From: Hypericibacter terrae
GTDB taxonomy: Bacteria > Pseudomonadota > Alphaproteobacteria > Dongiales > Dongiaceae
DNA length: 64,000 bases
Assembly: GCF_008728855.1 (NCBI RefSeq)
Contig: NZ_CP042906.1
Span: 3,532,001 to 3,596,000 of the forward strand
Direction: 5' to 3'
Under the pieces are notes generated by a model. It was not told the DNA's origin, made no database searches, and worked only from the letters and a program-made list of their open reading frames with translations. A program made the translations under genes and the position numbers. Positions 18,790-28,317 of the stretch are shown here, one piece after another. The first letter of the stretch is position 1; each line of letters begins with the position of its first letter.

Positions 18790-19004
18790 GGGCGGGGTCT
18801 CGATCGTTGGCAAAGGGACCCGAAGGGCCGGAGTGCCCGCCTGGAGCGTCTCCCGACTCCCCGACCGGCGCCAGAGTGTAGGAAGCGCCCACGCAACCGG
18901 CAACGGCCGACGGCCGATCCGATGCGGGCGACGGACTTTCGGTCAGGTCTGGTTGATCGTGAAGGCGCTGGAGAGAATGGAAGGACGGAGGTTCGAGACC
19001 TCTC

Positions 19005-19205
19005 TCAATCCAGCCGGCCCTCATTCGTGTAGCCGGCCTTCTGGATCGCGGCGGCGACGGCGCATTCGGCGACGCGGCCGTCGACCGTCACTTCACCGCT
19101 GGCCAGATCGATGTCGACTTTGGCATCCGGCGCCGCCTTCCGGATCGCCCGCGTCACCGCTTGGGCACAACCCTCGCAACTCATGCCGGAAACTCGGAAT
19201 CGCAT
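19005..19205 (-). CDS. copZ: CopZ-like copper chaperone (HMA domain)
   Basis: This is a 66-residue single heavy-metal-associated domain with the GMSCEGC metal site near residues 7-13, two cysteines binding Cu(I), and the usual beta-alpha-beta-beta-alpha-beta length. AAAGGGAG lies nine bases before the ATG. It is divergent from copA, with which it would exchange copper. A promoter-like TTGACC / ACAGAT pair (18-base spacer, 19231-19260 on the minus strand) lies upstream. Confidence 0.88.
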   Translation of the reverse strand: MRFRVSGMSCEGCAQAVTRAIRKAAPDAKVDIDLASGEVTVDGRVAECAVAAAIQKAGYTNEGRLD

Positions 19206-19300
19206 AGCAACACTCCCTTTCCCCGCTTCAATCTGTCGGCCGAATGAACCAATGGGTCAAGTCGCCGGGGTCACAACCCGGCCATGCCGGCAGCGCGGGC

Positions 19301-19331
19301 TTGACCTTCCCATGATGGGAACCCTCATCTG
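19301..19331 (+). promoter_or_regulatory. CueR-type promoter and operator of copA
   Basis: TTGACC (-35) and CATCTG (-10) are separated by an over-long 19-base spacer that contains the dyad TTCCC-ATGAT-GGGAA. This is the layout of MerR/CueR-activated promoters, where the activator untwists the spacer on Cu(I) binding. The cueR gene lies directly downstream of copA. The expected transcript start falls almost on the copA ATG. Confidence 0.8.
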
Positions 19332-19338
19332 GTGTGGC

Positions 19339-21663
19339 ATGGAAACCAACCCGCCGCTCTCGCCAGACCTCGCTCTGACCGCCCTGGGCCCCGACGCGCT
19401 CGCCCCGGGGAAATCTCACTTATTTGAAAAATATGAAGAAAATAAGGCCGACCGCGACCCGGCCGAGGGCGGGGAGGTCGCCCTCGAGATCGGCGGCATG
19501 AGCTGTGCGACCTGTGCCGGCCGGGTCGAACGGGCCCTCAAGGCGGTCCCGGGCGTGGTCAAGGCCGAGGTCAACCTCGCGAGCGAGCATGCGCGGGTCC
19601 GGTTCGCGGCCGGACAGGCGCCCCGACCGGAGGCGTTGATCGATGCCGTGACCGATGCCGGCTACGAGGCGCGGCTGATCGACGTCGCCCACCCTCCGGC
19701 GGCGCAGCCGCCGCAGGATGGCGCCGAACGCATCAAGCTCGCCCTCGCCGGGCTCGCCTGCCTGCCCTTTCTGGTGCAGATGGGACTGCAGCTCTTCGGC
19801 CAGCACATGATGATCCCGGACTGGATCCAGCTGCTGCTGGCCGCTCCCATCCAGTTCGGGCTCGGTGCGCGCTTCTATGGCGCCGCCTGGCGCGCACTCA
19901 AGGCCCGCACCGGCAATATGGATCTCCTGGTGTCGATCGGCAGCAGCGCCGCTTTCGGTCTCAGTCTCTATCTGATGGCGACGGCGCCCGCGGGCATGGC
20001 GCCGCATCTCTATTTCGAGGCGTCGGCCCTGGTCGTGACGCTGGTGCGGCTCGGCAAGTGGCTCGAGAGCCGGGCCAAGCGGCGCACGCTCGCCGCCATC
20101 CGCGCCCTGACGGCGCTGCGGCCCGAGACGGCGCGCGTCTGGCGCGGCGGCGCCTTCGTGGAACTGCCGGCGGCCGAGATCCGGCCGGGCGATCGCGTGC
20201 AGATCCGGCCGGGCGAGCAGGTTCCCGTCGATGGCCGGATCGTCGAAGGGGCCAGCAGCCTCGATCAATCGCTCCTGACCGGAGAGAGCCTGCCGGTCGA
20301 ACGCCATCCGGGCGACGAGGTCGCGACCGGCGCGATCAATGGCGAGGGCGTGCTGCTGGTCGAGACCCTCCGCATCGGCACGGACACGCTTCTCGCCCGC
20401 ATCATCCGGCTGGTCGAATCCGCCGAAGCCGGCAAGGCGCCGATCGAGCGTCTGGTCGACCGTGTCAGCGCGGTCTTCGTCCCCATCGTGCTGGCGATCG
20501 GCATCGCCACGTTCTTCGGTTGGTGGCTGGGCGCCGGCGATCCGGTCGCGGGCATCGTCAACGCGGTGACGGTGCTGGTCATCGCCTGCCCCTGCGCCTT
20601 GGGCCTGGCGACGCCGACGGCCGTGGTGGTGGGTTCCGGCGTCGGCGCGCGCCACGGCATCCTGATCCGCGACGGCGAAGCGCTGGAGCGCGCCCATGCC
20701 GTCACCACCGTCGCTTTCGACAAGACCGGGACGCTGACCGAAGGTCACCCGGAGCTGGCGGCCCTGGCGTCGTTCGACGGCGACGAGAGCTCGCTGCTGC
20801 GCCTCGCCGCAGCGCTGCAGGCCGCGAGCCAGCATCCTCTCGCGCGGGCGGTGACCGCGGCCGCGCAATTCCGGCAACTCCACCTGCCGTCGGCCGAGCA
20901 GGTTCAGGCGCTCCCCGGCCGCGGCGTGGCCGGCAAGGTCGAGGGCCAGGTCTTGCTGCTGGGCAGCCGGCGCCTGATGAAGGAAACCGGCATCGACGAG
21001 GGAACGCTCGCTCGGATCGCGGCGCGTGTCGATGCGCCGGGCCGCAGCCTCTCCTATCTGGCGCAGGCCGAGGCCGCTGGCCGGCCGGCGACACTCGTCG
21101 GCGCGCTGGGATTCGCCGATCCGATCCGACCCGAGGCCCGCGACGCCGTGGCCGCTCTGACCCGCGCCGGCATTCAAACCGTCATGCTCACCGGCGACAA
21201 TGCAGCGGCAGCCCAGGCGGTGGCGCAGGCCATCGGCATCGGCCAGGTCGAGGCCGAACTGTTGCCCGCCGACAAGGTGGCAGCCCTCGCCCGCCTCAAG
21301 GGGCCGCATCGCGTCGTGGCGATGGTCGGCGACGGCATCAACGATGCACCGGCCCTGGCGGCGGCCGATATCGGCTTCGCCATGGCGAGCGGCAGCGATA
21401 TCGCGCTCAACGCCGCCGGCATCACCCTGATGCGAGGCGATCCGCGCCTTGCCGTCGCCGCGATCGCCCTGTCGCGGCGAACTTACGCGAAGATCAGGCA
21501 AAACCTGTTCTGGGCCTTCGTCTACAATCTGCTGGGCATTCCGCTGGCGGCCTTCGGCCTGCTGGGGCCTGTCGCCGCAGGCGCCGCCATGGCCCTCTCC
21601 AGCGTCAGTGTGGTTGCCAATGCGCTGCTATTGGGCCGCTGGCGCCCCGATATCGAGGAGTAA
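19339..21663 (+). CDS. copA: Copper-translocating P1B-type ATPase
   Basis: The start at 19339 is chosen because the CueR promoter ends only eight bases before it; a longer frame would begin upstream of the promoter and inside copZ. The 774-residue protein has one N-terminal HMA domain (GMSCATC near residues 53-59), paired helices, TGES in the actuator domain, the transmembrane metal site IACPCALGLATP, and DKTGTLTEG with the phosphorylated aspartate. It also has SQHPLA in the nucleotide domain (Q where E is usual), GDGINDAPAL, and the final-helix MALSSVSVVANA Cu(I) motif. It pumps Cu(I) out of the cytoplasm. cueR follows after six bases. Confidence 0.93.
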   Translation: METNPPLSPDLALTALGPDALAPGKSHLFEKYEENKADRDPAEGGEVALEIGGMSCATCAGRVERALKAVPGVVKAEVNLASEHARVRFAAGQAPRPEALIDAVTDAGYEARLIDVAHPPAAQPPQDGAERIKLALAGLACLPFLVQMGLQLFGQHMMIPDWIQLLLAAPIQFGLGARFYGAAWRALKARTGNMDLLVSIGSSAAFGLSLYLMATAPAGMAPHLYFEASALVVTLVRLGKWLESRAKRRTLAAIRALTALRPETARVWRGGAFVELPAAEIRPGDRVQIRPGEQVPVDGRIVEGASSLDQSLLTGESLPVERHPGDEVATGAINGEGVLLVETLRIGTDTLLARIIRLVESAEAGKAPIERLVDRVSAVFVPIVLAIGIATFFGWWLGAGDPVAGIVNAVTVLVIACPCALGLATPTAVVVGSGVGARHGILIRDGEALERAHAVTTVAFDKTGTLTEGHPELAALASFDGDESSLLRLAAALQAASQHPLARAVTAAAQFRQLHLPSAEQVQALPGRGVAGKVEGQVLLLGSRRLMKETGIDEGTLARIAARVDAPGRSLSYLAQAEAAGRPATLVGALGFADPIRPEARDAVAALTRAGIQTVMLTGDNAAAAQAVAQAIGIGQVEAELLPADKVAALARLKGPHRVVAMVGDGINDAPALAAADIGFAMASGSDIALNAAGITLMRGDPRLAVAAIALSRRTYAKIRQNLFWAFVYNLLGIPLAAFGLLGPVAAGAAMALSSVSVVANALLLGRWRPDIEE

Positions 21664-21669
21664 CACCCG

Positions 21670-22065
21670 ATGAAAACGATCGGCGAAGCGGCACGGGAAA
21701 GCGGCATCTCGGCCAAGATGATCCGACATTATGACGCAATCGGGCTGGTTCGGCCCTCGGCCCGCTCCGAGGCCGGCTACCGGCATTACACCGACAACGA
21801 CGTCCACACCCTGAGTTTCGTCCGGCGTGCGCGCCATCTGGGGTTTTCGCTGGAGCAGACCGCGAAGCTGCTGCAGCTCTGGCGTGACCGCAAACGCGCC
21901 AGCGCCGAGGTCAAATCGCTGGCCCTGCGCCATATCGAGGAGCTCGACGAGAAGATCGCCGAGCTCGAGGCCATGCGGCGCACACTCGACCATCTGGCTC
22001 GCCATTGCCACGGCGACCATCGACCGGACTGTCCGATCATCGACGACCTGGCAACCAAGCCCTGA
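21670..22065 (+). CDS. cueR: CueR-like MerR-family copper regulator
   Basis: The 131-residue protein has an N-terminal winged-helix MerR domain (TIGEAARESGISAKMIRHYDAIGL), a dimerisation helix, and a C-terminal metal loop CHGDHRPDCPI whose two cysteines are seven residues apart, as in CueR. It should sense Cu(I) and activate the over-spaced promoter ahead of copA. It is the second gene of the copA-cueR operon, so activation is self-reinforcing. Confidence 0.93.
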   Translation: MKTIGEAARESGISAKMIRHYDAIGLVRPSARSEAGYRHYTDNDVHTLSFVRRARHLGFSLEQTAKLLQLWRDRKRASAEVKSLALRHIEELDEKIAELEAMRRTLDHLARHCHGDHRPDCPIIDDLATKP

Positions 22066-22167
22066 ACATGGAGCGCGCGTACTATCAAGCGGCTGGCCTC
22101 CGGGGTCCGGGAACGCGATAGTGGGCCCCCAAACGACTCGCTTTCCTGCTTGGCGGACCTCGCTGCC

Positions 22168-23154
22168 ATGACGACGCTGATAACGGGTGCCACGGGTTTC
22201 GTCGGCTCGGCGCTGGCTCACAAGCTGCTCGCCCGTGGCGAGACCGTGCGCGTGCTGGTGCGACCGGCCGCCGATCGCCGCAACCTCGAGGATCTCCGTG
22301 TCGAGATCGTCGCCGGCGATCTGATGGACCCCGCCTCGCTCGCCGCGGCCGTCAAGGGCTGCGACACGCTTTTTCATGTGGCGGCCGATTATCGGCTCTG
22401 GGTTCCCGATCCGGCCTCCATGTTCAAGGCCAACGTCGAGGGCACGCGGGCGCTGATGCAGGCCGCGGGCGAAACTGGCGTGCGGCGCATCGTCTATACC
22501 AGCAGTGTCGCTACACTCCTGCCGCGACCGGACAACAGCCCCGCCCATGAGGAGGACGTCGGCAGCGCCGCCGATATGGTCGGCGCCTACAAGCAATCGA
22601 AGCATGCCGCCGAAGTCGTCGTGCGCGCCATGATCGCGGAAGGCCTGCCCGTGATCATCACCCATCCTTCGACTCCAATCGGCCCGCGCGACATCAAGCC
22701 GACGCCGACCGGCAAGATGGTGGTCGATGCCGCCAAGGGGCGGATGCCGGCCTATGTCGACACCGGCCTCAATGTCGTCCATGTCGACGATGTCGCCGAA
22801 GGCCATGTCCTGGCGCTCGAACGAGGGCGCACCGGCCGCGGCTACATTCTGGGTTCGGAGAATCTGAGCCTCGCCAGCATCCTGGCGACGGTGGCCGAAT
22901 TGACCGATCGTCCGCCGCCGCGCGTGAAGCTGAGGCATGGGCTGGTAATGCCGATCGCAGGGTTGGCCGAGCTCTGGGCCCGGGCCACCGGGACCGAGCC
23001 TTTCGCGACCCGCGAGGCGGTGAAGCTCGCGCGCAAGACCATGTTCTTCAGCAGCGAGCGTGCGATCCAGGAATTGGGCTACCGCCCGCGGCCCGCGCGC
23101 GAGGCGATCGCGGACGCGATCGTCTGGTTCCGCGAGCATGGCTATGTCCGATGA
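22168..23154 (+). CDS. hpnA: Hopanoid-associated sugar epimerase HpnA
   Basis: The ATG at 22168 puts the NAD(P) motif TGATGFVGSALAHKLL at the extreme N-terminus. The 328-residue protein is an extended SDR with FHVAADYRLW, TSSVATLLP, YKQSKHAAE, HPSTPIGPRDIKPTPTG and NVVHVDDVAEGH, a string characteristic of HpnA. In hopanoid producers HpnA is linked to modification of the bacteriohopane side chain, though its exact reaction is unsettled. It lies about 9 kb from the hpnI-J-K-L operon in this window, after cueR and 102 bases. Confidence 0.88.
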   Translation: MTTLITGATGFVGSALAHKLLARGETVRVLVRPAADRRNLEDLRVEIVAGDLMDPASLAAAVKGCDTLFHVAADYRLWVPDPASMFKANVEGTRALMQAAGETGVRRIVYTSSVATLLPRPDNSPAHEEDVGSAADMVGAYKQSKHAAEVVVRAMIAEGLPVIITHPSTPIGPRDIKPTPTGKMVVDAAKGRMPAYVDTGLNVVHVDDVAEGHVLALERGRTGRGYILGSENLSLASILATVAELTDRPPPRVKLRHGLVMPIAGLAELWARATGTEPFATREAVKLARKTMFFSSERAIQELGYRPRPAREAIADAIVWFREHGYVR

Positions 23155-23484
23155 TCCTTCGTTGAGACGGCCTCGCCAGATGTGACGCCCATCGCCTCGA
23201 TAGGAACGATGTCGTCCCATTCCTAGGCGCAGCGCTCGATCCATCCAGCCGCTGACCTGCGGTCTCCGTTAGTGCTCGAACGCAGCACCGCTCCCGGCGA
23301 TGCGCCGATGTCGGGCCAATCTGCGCTTCAACAAATTGTAATTGCTCGAATTTTTGCGGGAGGCCCAACGCCAGGAACATCCTCCTTTCGAATGGCTGGT
23401 GCGCCGACCAACTCTGCTTTATGAACTTGTTGCTACGGACAGGTTTCATTTCAGCGTCAGTTGACCGCACAGCCGAGCCGCCGG
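23155..23484. other. Intergenic DNA, no gene recognised
   Basis: About 330 bases between hpnA and the sulfatase-fold gene are less GC-rich than the flanks, including a patch with tcaacaaattgtaattgctc. No open frame with a ribosome site, no terminator and no clear promoter was recognised. Confidence 0.4.
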
Positions 23485-25455
23485 ATGCCACTTTCCGCCC
23501 CGATATCCGGTCTTGGACTTCGCTTCGCGCGCTCGCGCTGGTGGATTCCGGTCGTCTCCACCCTGCTGCTCTATCTTCTCGCCGACGGCCTTGCACAATG
23601 GCTGTTCGAGATCCGCATCGTGCGCAGCCGCATGCTGTGGGACGGCGGGTTGCTGCTCGCGTTCTCGTGGTTCCTGTTCCTGGTCTCGCGCCGCGTCTGG
23701 ATCTTCCTTGCGATCCAGACCCTGCTGGTCGCGGCCTTGTGGATCGGCAATCCGCTGAAAATCGCACTGCTCGGCCGGCCGATGATGCCGGACGACATGG
23801 ATTCCTTTCCGGCGCTGATCGAAGTGCTGGGACCGCTGGGCTGGGTCGCCCTCTGCCTGCCGCTCGCGCTCCTGGCCGGGCTGATCCTCGTCAACCTCAC
23901 CTGGCGCGGCCTCGGCGCCAAACTGGGGTTGGCCGGCCTGGCTCTGCTCTTCGCAATTCCGGTGTTGGCGCCGGCACCCCTCGTCGCGGCGATGGATGAG
24001 CGCTTCGGCAACACCACCTGGGACCAGCGCGAGAACTATGTGTGGCGTGGTGCTGCCCTGCACAGCCTGCAGGAGATCGCGCGCGAGCTCGCCAGCCGTC
24101 ACCCGGGGCCCACCCGCGCCGAGGCGCTGGCCGCCGCGACCCTGAGGCTGGCACAGCCCTGGTTCGGCAACCTCGCCGTGCCAGCCAAGCCCCGCAACAT
24201 CTATGTGATGGTGCTCGAGAGCTTCTGGGATCCCTCACAGCTGACCAAGGCCGGCTATAGCGAGCCGCCGTTCGATCCGCGCTTCGAGGCACTGTGGGAG
24301 CTGGCCGGCAAATCGACCGCGCTCAGCCCCGCCTTCGGCGGCCAGACCGCCAATGCCGAGTTCGAGTTCCTCTGCGGCTTCCCGGTCCATGATTTCACCG
24401 TGAAGTTCGAGAGTGGCTTCGACAACGATCTGCCCTGCCTGCCCCAGGTGCTGGGCCAGCTGGGTTACCGCACTGTCGCCTCGCATCCCAACGGCCCGGG
24501 CTTCTGGAACCGGCAGAACGCCTACCGCCATGCCGGCTTCGAGAAATTCTGGTCGGTGAAGGATTTCGATCTCGACGATCTGACCGGCCCCTTCCTGTCG
24601 GACCGTTCCCTCTATCGGCAGGTCGCGGCCAGGCTCGACCGCGAGAGGGACGATCGGCCGACCTTGAGCTATGTGATGACCTATTACGGGCACTGGTCCT
24701 ACGACCTGGGCGAGACGCACCCGGCCGTGCTCACCGCCCAATCCCCGAACGAGCTGGTGCAGCGCTATGGCAGCGTGATCCGGCACAAGTCGCGCGAGCT
24801 GGCCGACGAGATCGAGCGCATCACCGCCACCGACCCCGAAGCGATTGTCATCGCTTTCGGCGACCATCTGCCGACCCTGGGCGCCAAATTCGGCGGCTAT
24901 GTGGAATCGGGCCTGCTGGCCGACCGCTTCGGCGATTTCACCGCGGACCAGTATGGCGTCTCCGATGCGACGCCGCTGCTGGTGATCGACGGCAAGCGCG
25001 GGCCCTTGCGTGTCGGGTCGGTGCCGATGTTCGAGCTGCCGCGGCTGGTGATGGATCTCGTCGGCAACTCGCAGAAGACATTGTTCGACCTGTCGCGGAC
25101 GCCGGGGGACCGCCTCTACCGTCCGCTGCCTGAAGCGACCCTGGTCTATCGCGGGCGCGAGGTGGCCGAGGTCTGTCGCGACGGGGACAGCGACCCTGAA
25201 TGCCGTCGCGCCGCCGACTGGCTGGCCTCGATCGAGCTGCTCGAGCGCGACATGTTCGAAGGCAAGGCCTATGCCTTGGGCGCGCTCGACCAGCCGCGCC
25301 GCTCCTTTGCCCCGCTGCCGGTGGCGAAACCCGACCTGCCGCCGGTCGAGATCGCGACCTCGACCCCCGAAAGCGACGCCGACACCTCGCTGGTCGATGA
25401 ATCGATGCCCTCCGGCGCGGTCCATGTCGTGCAACGCCAGACGCAGAGCGACTGA
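23485..25455 (+). CDS. LtaS/MdoB-like phosphoglycerol transferase family membrane protein
   Basis: Starts at ATG 23485 or at a TTG eight codons upstream; neither has a clear ribosome site. The 656-residue protein has four to five N-terminal transmembrane helices (about 25-170) and then a periplasmic alkaline-phosphatase/sulfatase-fold domain. Motifs are YVMVLESFWDPS, FGGQTANAEFEFLCG with the nucleophilic threonine, YYGHWSYD, and IAFGDHLPTLG with metal-binding Asp and His. Relatives move glycerol-phosphate or phosphoethanolamine groups from lipids to glycans or lipids. The acceptor here is unknown. A Pro/Ser-rich 60-residue tail lies past the domain. Confidence 0.8.
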   Translation: MPLSAPISGLGLRFARSRWWIPVVSTLLLYLLADGLAQWLFEIRIVRSRMLWDGGLLLAFSWFLFLVSRRVWIFLAIQTLLVAALWIGNPLKIALLGRPMMPDDMDSFPALIEVLGPLGWVALCLPLALLAGLILVNLTWRGLGAKLGLAGLALLFAIPVLAPAPLVAAMDERFGNTTWDQRENYVWRGAALHSLQEIARELASRHPGPTRAEALAAATLRLAQPWFGNLAVPAKPRNIYVMVLESFWDPSQLTKAGYSEPPFDPRFEALWELAGKSTALSPAFGGQTANAEFEFLCGFPVHDFTVKFESGFDNDLPCLPQVLGQLGYRTVASHPNGPGFWNRQNAYRHAGFEKFWSVKDFDLDDLTGPFLSDRSLYRQVAARLDRERDDRPTLSYVMTYYGHWSYDLGETHPAVLTAQSPNELVQRYGSVIRHKSRELADEIERITATDPEAIVIAFGDHLPTLGAKFGGYVESGLLADRFGDFTADQYGVSDATPLLVIDGKRGPLRVGSVPMFELPRLVMDLVGNSQKTLFDLSRTPGDRLYRPLPEATLVYRGREVAEVCRDGDSDPECRRAADWLASIELLERDMFEGKAYALGALDQPRRSFAPLPVAKPDLPPVEIATSTPESDADTSLVDESMPSGAVHVVQRQTQSD

Positions 25456-25585
25456 CGAATCTTTCGGCCCCGTGGCTCCGCAGATACCCTTGCCGAGTCA
25501 CTCAAAAGCCATTCAACTGCTCGCCGTCCAAGGGGCGCCCGACCACGGCGCACCGGCCTATTTGCCTCATCCAGGGATCACGCTC

Positions 25586-26401
25586 ATGACGACCGCTTTC
25601 GCGACAGTGAAGATCGAGGACGAGAACGGCTTGCGCTGGATCCGCCTCGACCGCGCCAAGAAGATGAACGCCTTCGACGAGCATCAATGGACGGAGCTGG
25701 GCCAGGCGCTCGATGACGCGGCGGCGGACGAGAGCGTGCGCGTGATCGCGCTGGCCAGCACGAGTTCGCATTTCTCCTCGGGCTACGATCTGCCGGCGGC
25801 GCTGACGGAGCTCGAGGGCGGCGGTCCCGACGAGATCCGGCGCCATATCGGCCGCGGCAACGCCGCCTGCTGGAAGGTCTGGCACTCGAAGAAGCCGGTC
25901 ATCGCCGCTATCGAAGGCTACTGTCTCGGCGGCGGCTTCGAGCTCGCCATGGCCTGCGATTTCGTGCTCGCCGACAAGGGCTCGACCTTCGGCGAACCGG
26001 AGGCCCGCATCGCCGCCAGCGCGCCCTTCCTCATCAGCCCCTGGGTCATGGGCATCCGCCATGCCAAGGAAGTGCTGCTGATGGGCGAGCTCATGACCGC
26101 GGAGCGCGCCGAGCGTGTCGGCCTCGTCAACGAGCTCTGCGAGCCCGGCCAATTGAAAGCCCGTGTGCGCGAATGGTCGCGCAAACTGCAGGGCTTCCCG
26201 GCCGGGATCTGGGCGCTCAGCAAGGCTGCCGTCAATCGCAACTACGAGATCATGGGATTCAGCAACGCCATCGCCATGGGCGAGGATGCCTTCGTCGAGC
26301 TCTGCTTCCTGCCCGATCCCTTCAAGGTCGAGCTGGAGCAGCGGGTGAAGCGCGACGGTTTCGCCTCGGCGATCCGCTGGGCGCAGTCTCGCTTCGAGTG
26401 A
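25586..26401 (+). CDS. Enoyl-CoA hydratase/isomerase (crotonase) family protein
   Basis: The start at 25586 (MTTAFATVKIED) has AGGGA nine bases upstream. The 271-residue protein has the crotonase fold: HFSSGYDL and EGYCLGGGFELAMACD form the oxyanion hole, and glutamates in GGGFE and FGEPE occupy the two catalytic positions of hydratases. Hydration of an enoyl-CoA is therefore plausible, but isomerase or hydrolase activity in this superfamily cannot be excluded. A CoA ligase gene follows after 23 bases, so the two probably activate and process the same organic acid. Confidence 0.85.
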   Translation: MTTAFATVKIEDENGLRWIRLDRAKKMNAFDEHQWTELGQALDDAAADESVRVIALASTSSHFSSGYDLPAALTELEGGGPDEIRRHIGRGNAACWKVWHSKKPVIAAIEGYCLGGGFELAMACDFVLADKGSTFGEPEARIAASAPFLISPWVMGIRHAKEVLLMGELMTAERAERVGLVNELCEPGQLKARVREWSRKLQGFPAGIWALSKAAVNRNYEIMGFSNAIAMGEDAFVELCFLPDPFKVELEQRVKRDGFASAIRWAQSRFE

Positions 26402-26424
26402 TCGCCGGACAGAGCCGCTCCACC

Positions 26425-27975
26425 ATGGACCGCCTGCCTTCGACGCTTCATCCCGACAGCGACAGCCTGACCGCGCTGGTGCGCGCCGCCGCCGGGCGGT
26501 TCGGAGCCAAGCCCTGTCTGATCGCGGCCGAGCGGACCGTGAGCTTCGAAGGTTTCGCCGGCGAGATCGCCTCGCTGTCGCGCCATCTCGCGGCCTCGGG
26601 CATCCGCCCGGGCGACCGGGTGGCGCTGCTCGATGTCGACAGCATCGACTTCTTCGAGATCCTGTATGCGATCGCGGCCTTGGGCGCCATCGCCGTGCCG
26701 CTCAATTATCGCCAGCGCGTGCCGGAGCTGCGCTATCAGATCCAGAATTCCGGCGCGCGGCTCCTGCTGGCCGGATCGCGCTATGAAGCGGAAGCCGAGG
26801 CGTTGAAACTCGACCTCGCGCTCGGCTGGCAGCGTCTCGACATGTTCTGCAACGAGGCCCGCGCAAAGCATCCCTGCAGCCTTGCCGATCTCAGGGGCGT
26901 CGAGGGCAGCGCGCCCTTCGTCATCTGCTACACCAGCGGCACCACGGGGAGGCCCAAGGGCGCGGTGCTGGACCAGCGCGCCGCCTGCCTGCGTGCCTAT
27001 AAATTCATCATCGAGTTCGGCATCCGGCGCGACGACATCGTCCATGTGACCACGCCGCTGTTTCATATCTCGGCCCTGGTCATCACCATGACCTGCCTCG
27101 TGCGCGGTGCCGGTGTCCTGATCCTGCCGCAGTTCAAGCTCGAGACGACCATGGCGGCCGTGCGCGAGCATCGCGTCACGTTCCTGTCGCTGGTGCCGAC
27201 CATGCTCGCCATGATGGCGGCGGCGCCCGAGTTCGGCGCGGCCTATTTCGGCGATGTCCGGCTGATCGTCTATGCCGGCGCGCCGATGAATCCGCGCCTG
27301 CTGCGCGACGTCATGTCGGTCTATCGGGGCGAGATGGTGCAGTCCTTCGGCCAGACCGAGGACCTGCCGCAATCGATCCTCTCGATCGAGGATCACCGCG
27401 AGGCCTTTCTTCAGGGTGCGAAGCATCTCGATTCCATCGGACGGCCGCCCATCGGGGTCGAGCTCAAGATCTGCGACGCACAGGGCCGCGAGGTTCCCCA
27501 AGGCGAGATTGGGGAGATCGCCAGCCGCGGCGGCACCGGCATGGTCGGATACTGGGAGATGCCCGAGGAGACAGCCAAGACCATCAAGGAGGGCTGGCTC
27601 TTCAGCGGCGACCTCGGTTATCGCGACGCCGACGGCTATATCTATCTCGCCGGCCGCAAGAAACAGATGATCATCCGCGGCGGCGAGAACGTCTATCCGG
27701 CCGAGGTCGAAAAGGTGCTGCTCGATTTCCCCGGCATCAAGGACGCCGTCGTGATCGGCCTGCCCGACCCGGTCTGGGGCGAGATCATTGCCGCCGTGAT
27801 CGTCGCCAGGGACGGGCCGGTCGATCCCGCCGCCCTGGTCGCCCACTGCAAGCGCCATCTGGCGAGCTATCGCTGCCCCGACTGCGTCTTCCAGCGCGAC
27901 TCCCTGCCCTACAATGCGGGCGGCAAGGTCGACCGCAACCAGCTGCGGCAGGAGTATGAGGGTCGAGAGCGATGA
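26425..27975 (+). CDS. Acyl-CoA synthetase (AMP-dependent ligase)
   Basis: The 516-residue ANL-family enzyme has the P-loop YTSGTTGRPKGA near 170, GQTED, and the hinge region GDLGYRDADGYIYLAGRKKQMIIRGGENVYPAE (split here as three standard motifs). The C-terminal lysine lies in NAGGKVDRNQL. It adenylates a carboxylic acid and passes it to CoA. It resembles fatty- or aromatic-acid ligases of the FadD/caiC type; the substrate is not readable. It forms an operon with the crotonase upstream. Confidence 0.88.
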   Translation: MDRLPSTLHPDSDSLTALVRAAAGRFGAKPCLIAAERTVSFEGFAGEIASLSRHLAASGIRPGDRVALLDVDSIDFFEILYAIAALGAIAVPLNYRQRVPELRYQIQNSGARLLLAGSRYEAEAEALKLDLALGWQRLDMFCNEARAKHPCSLADLRGVEGSAPFVICYTSGTTGRPKGAVLDQRAACLRAYKFIIEFGIRRDDIVHVTTPLFHISALVITMTCLVRGAGVLILPQFKLETTMAAVREHRVTFLSLVPTMLAMMAAAPEFGAAYFGDVRLIVYAGAPMNPRLLRDVMSVYRGEMVQSFGQTEDLPQSILSIEDHREAFLQGAKHLDSIGRPPIGVELKICDAQGREVPQGEIGEIASRGGTGMVGYWEMPEETAKTIKEGWLFSGDLGYRDADGYIYLAGRKKQMIIRGGENVYPAEVEKVLLDFPGIKDAVVIGLPDPVWGEIIAAVIVARDGPVDPAALVAHCKRHLASYRCPDCVFQRDSLPYNAGGKVDRNQLRQEYEGRER

Positions 27976-27990
27976 TGTTGTGACTAGCAC

Positions 27991-28131
27991 GCCATTCCCC
28001 TCCTCCTACCCCGTCCCGCAAGGGGAGGGGGCGTGAATGCTTTTGACTCTCCATGATTGCTTGCGAGAAAGACGTGATTCCTGAAATCCCAGCCCCCTCC
28101 CCTTGCGGGAGGGGGTAGGGGGAGGGGTGGC
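27991..28131. repeat. Long imperfect palindrome, GC-rich REP-like element
   Basis: A 42-base arm (27991-28032, containing TACCCCGTCCCGCAAGGGGA) is repeated in inverted orientation at 28091-28131 with about 90% identity, around a 58-base AT-richer centre. It can fold into a large hairpin after the ligase gene. A sister element lies at 63664-63800. Such CCCTCxCCxxAAGGGGGAG palindromes are scattered in many alphaproteobacterial genomes. Confidence 0.8.
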
Positions 28132-28317
28132 CACGCGTGATGGTCATCGCAATGCAATAGCGATGCCGATCCAGCGCACTTTCCAGCAAAACTGGGCGCG
28201 CGCCGCATCAAGCCCTAAACTCGGGCTCCGCCTAGCCTGGAGCGGCATCGTTCCGGGCGGGAGGCCCGCGACCGCTTCGGCCGGGTCCTCGGGACAACCC
28301 AGCCTCGGGAGACGCCA

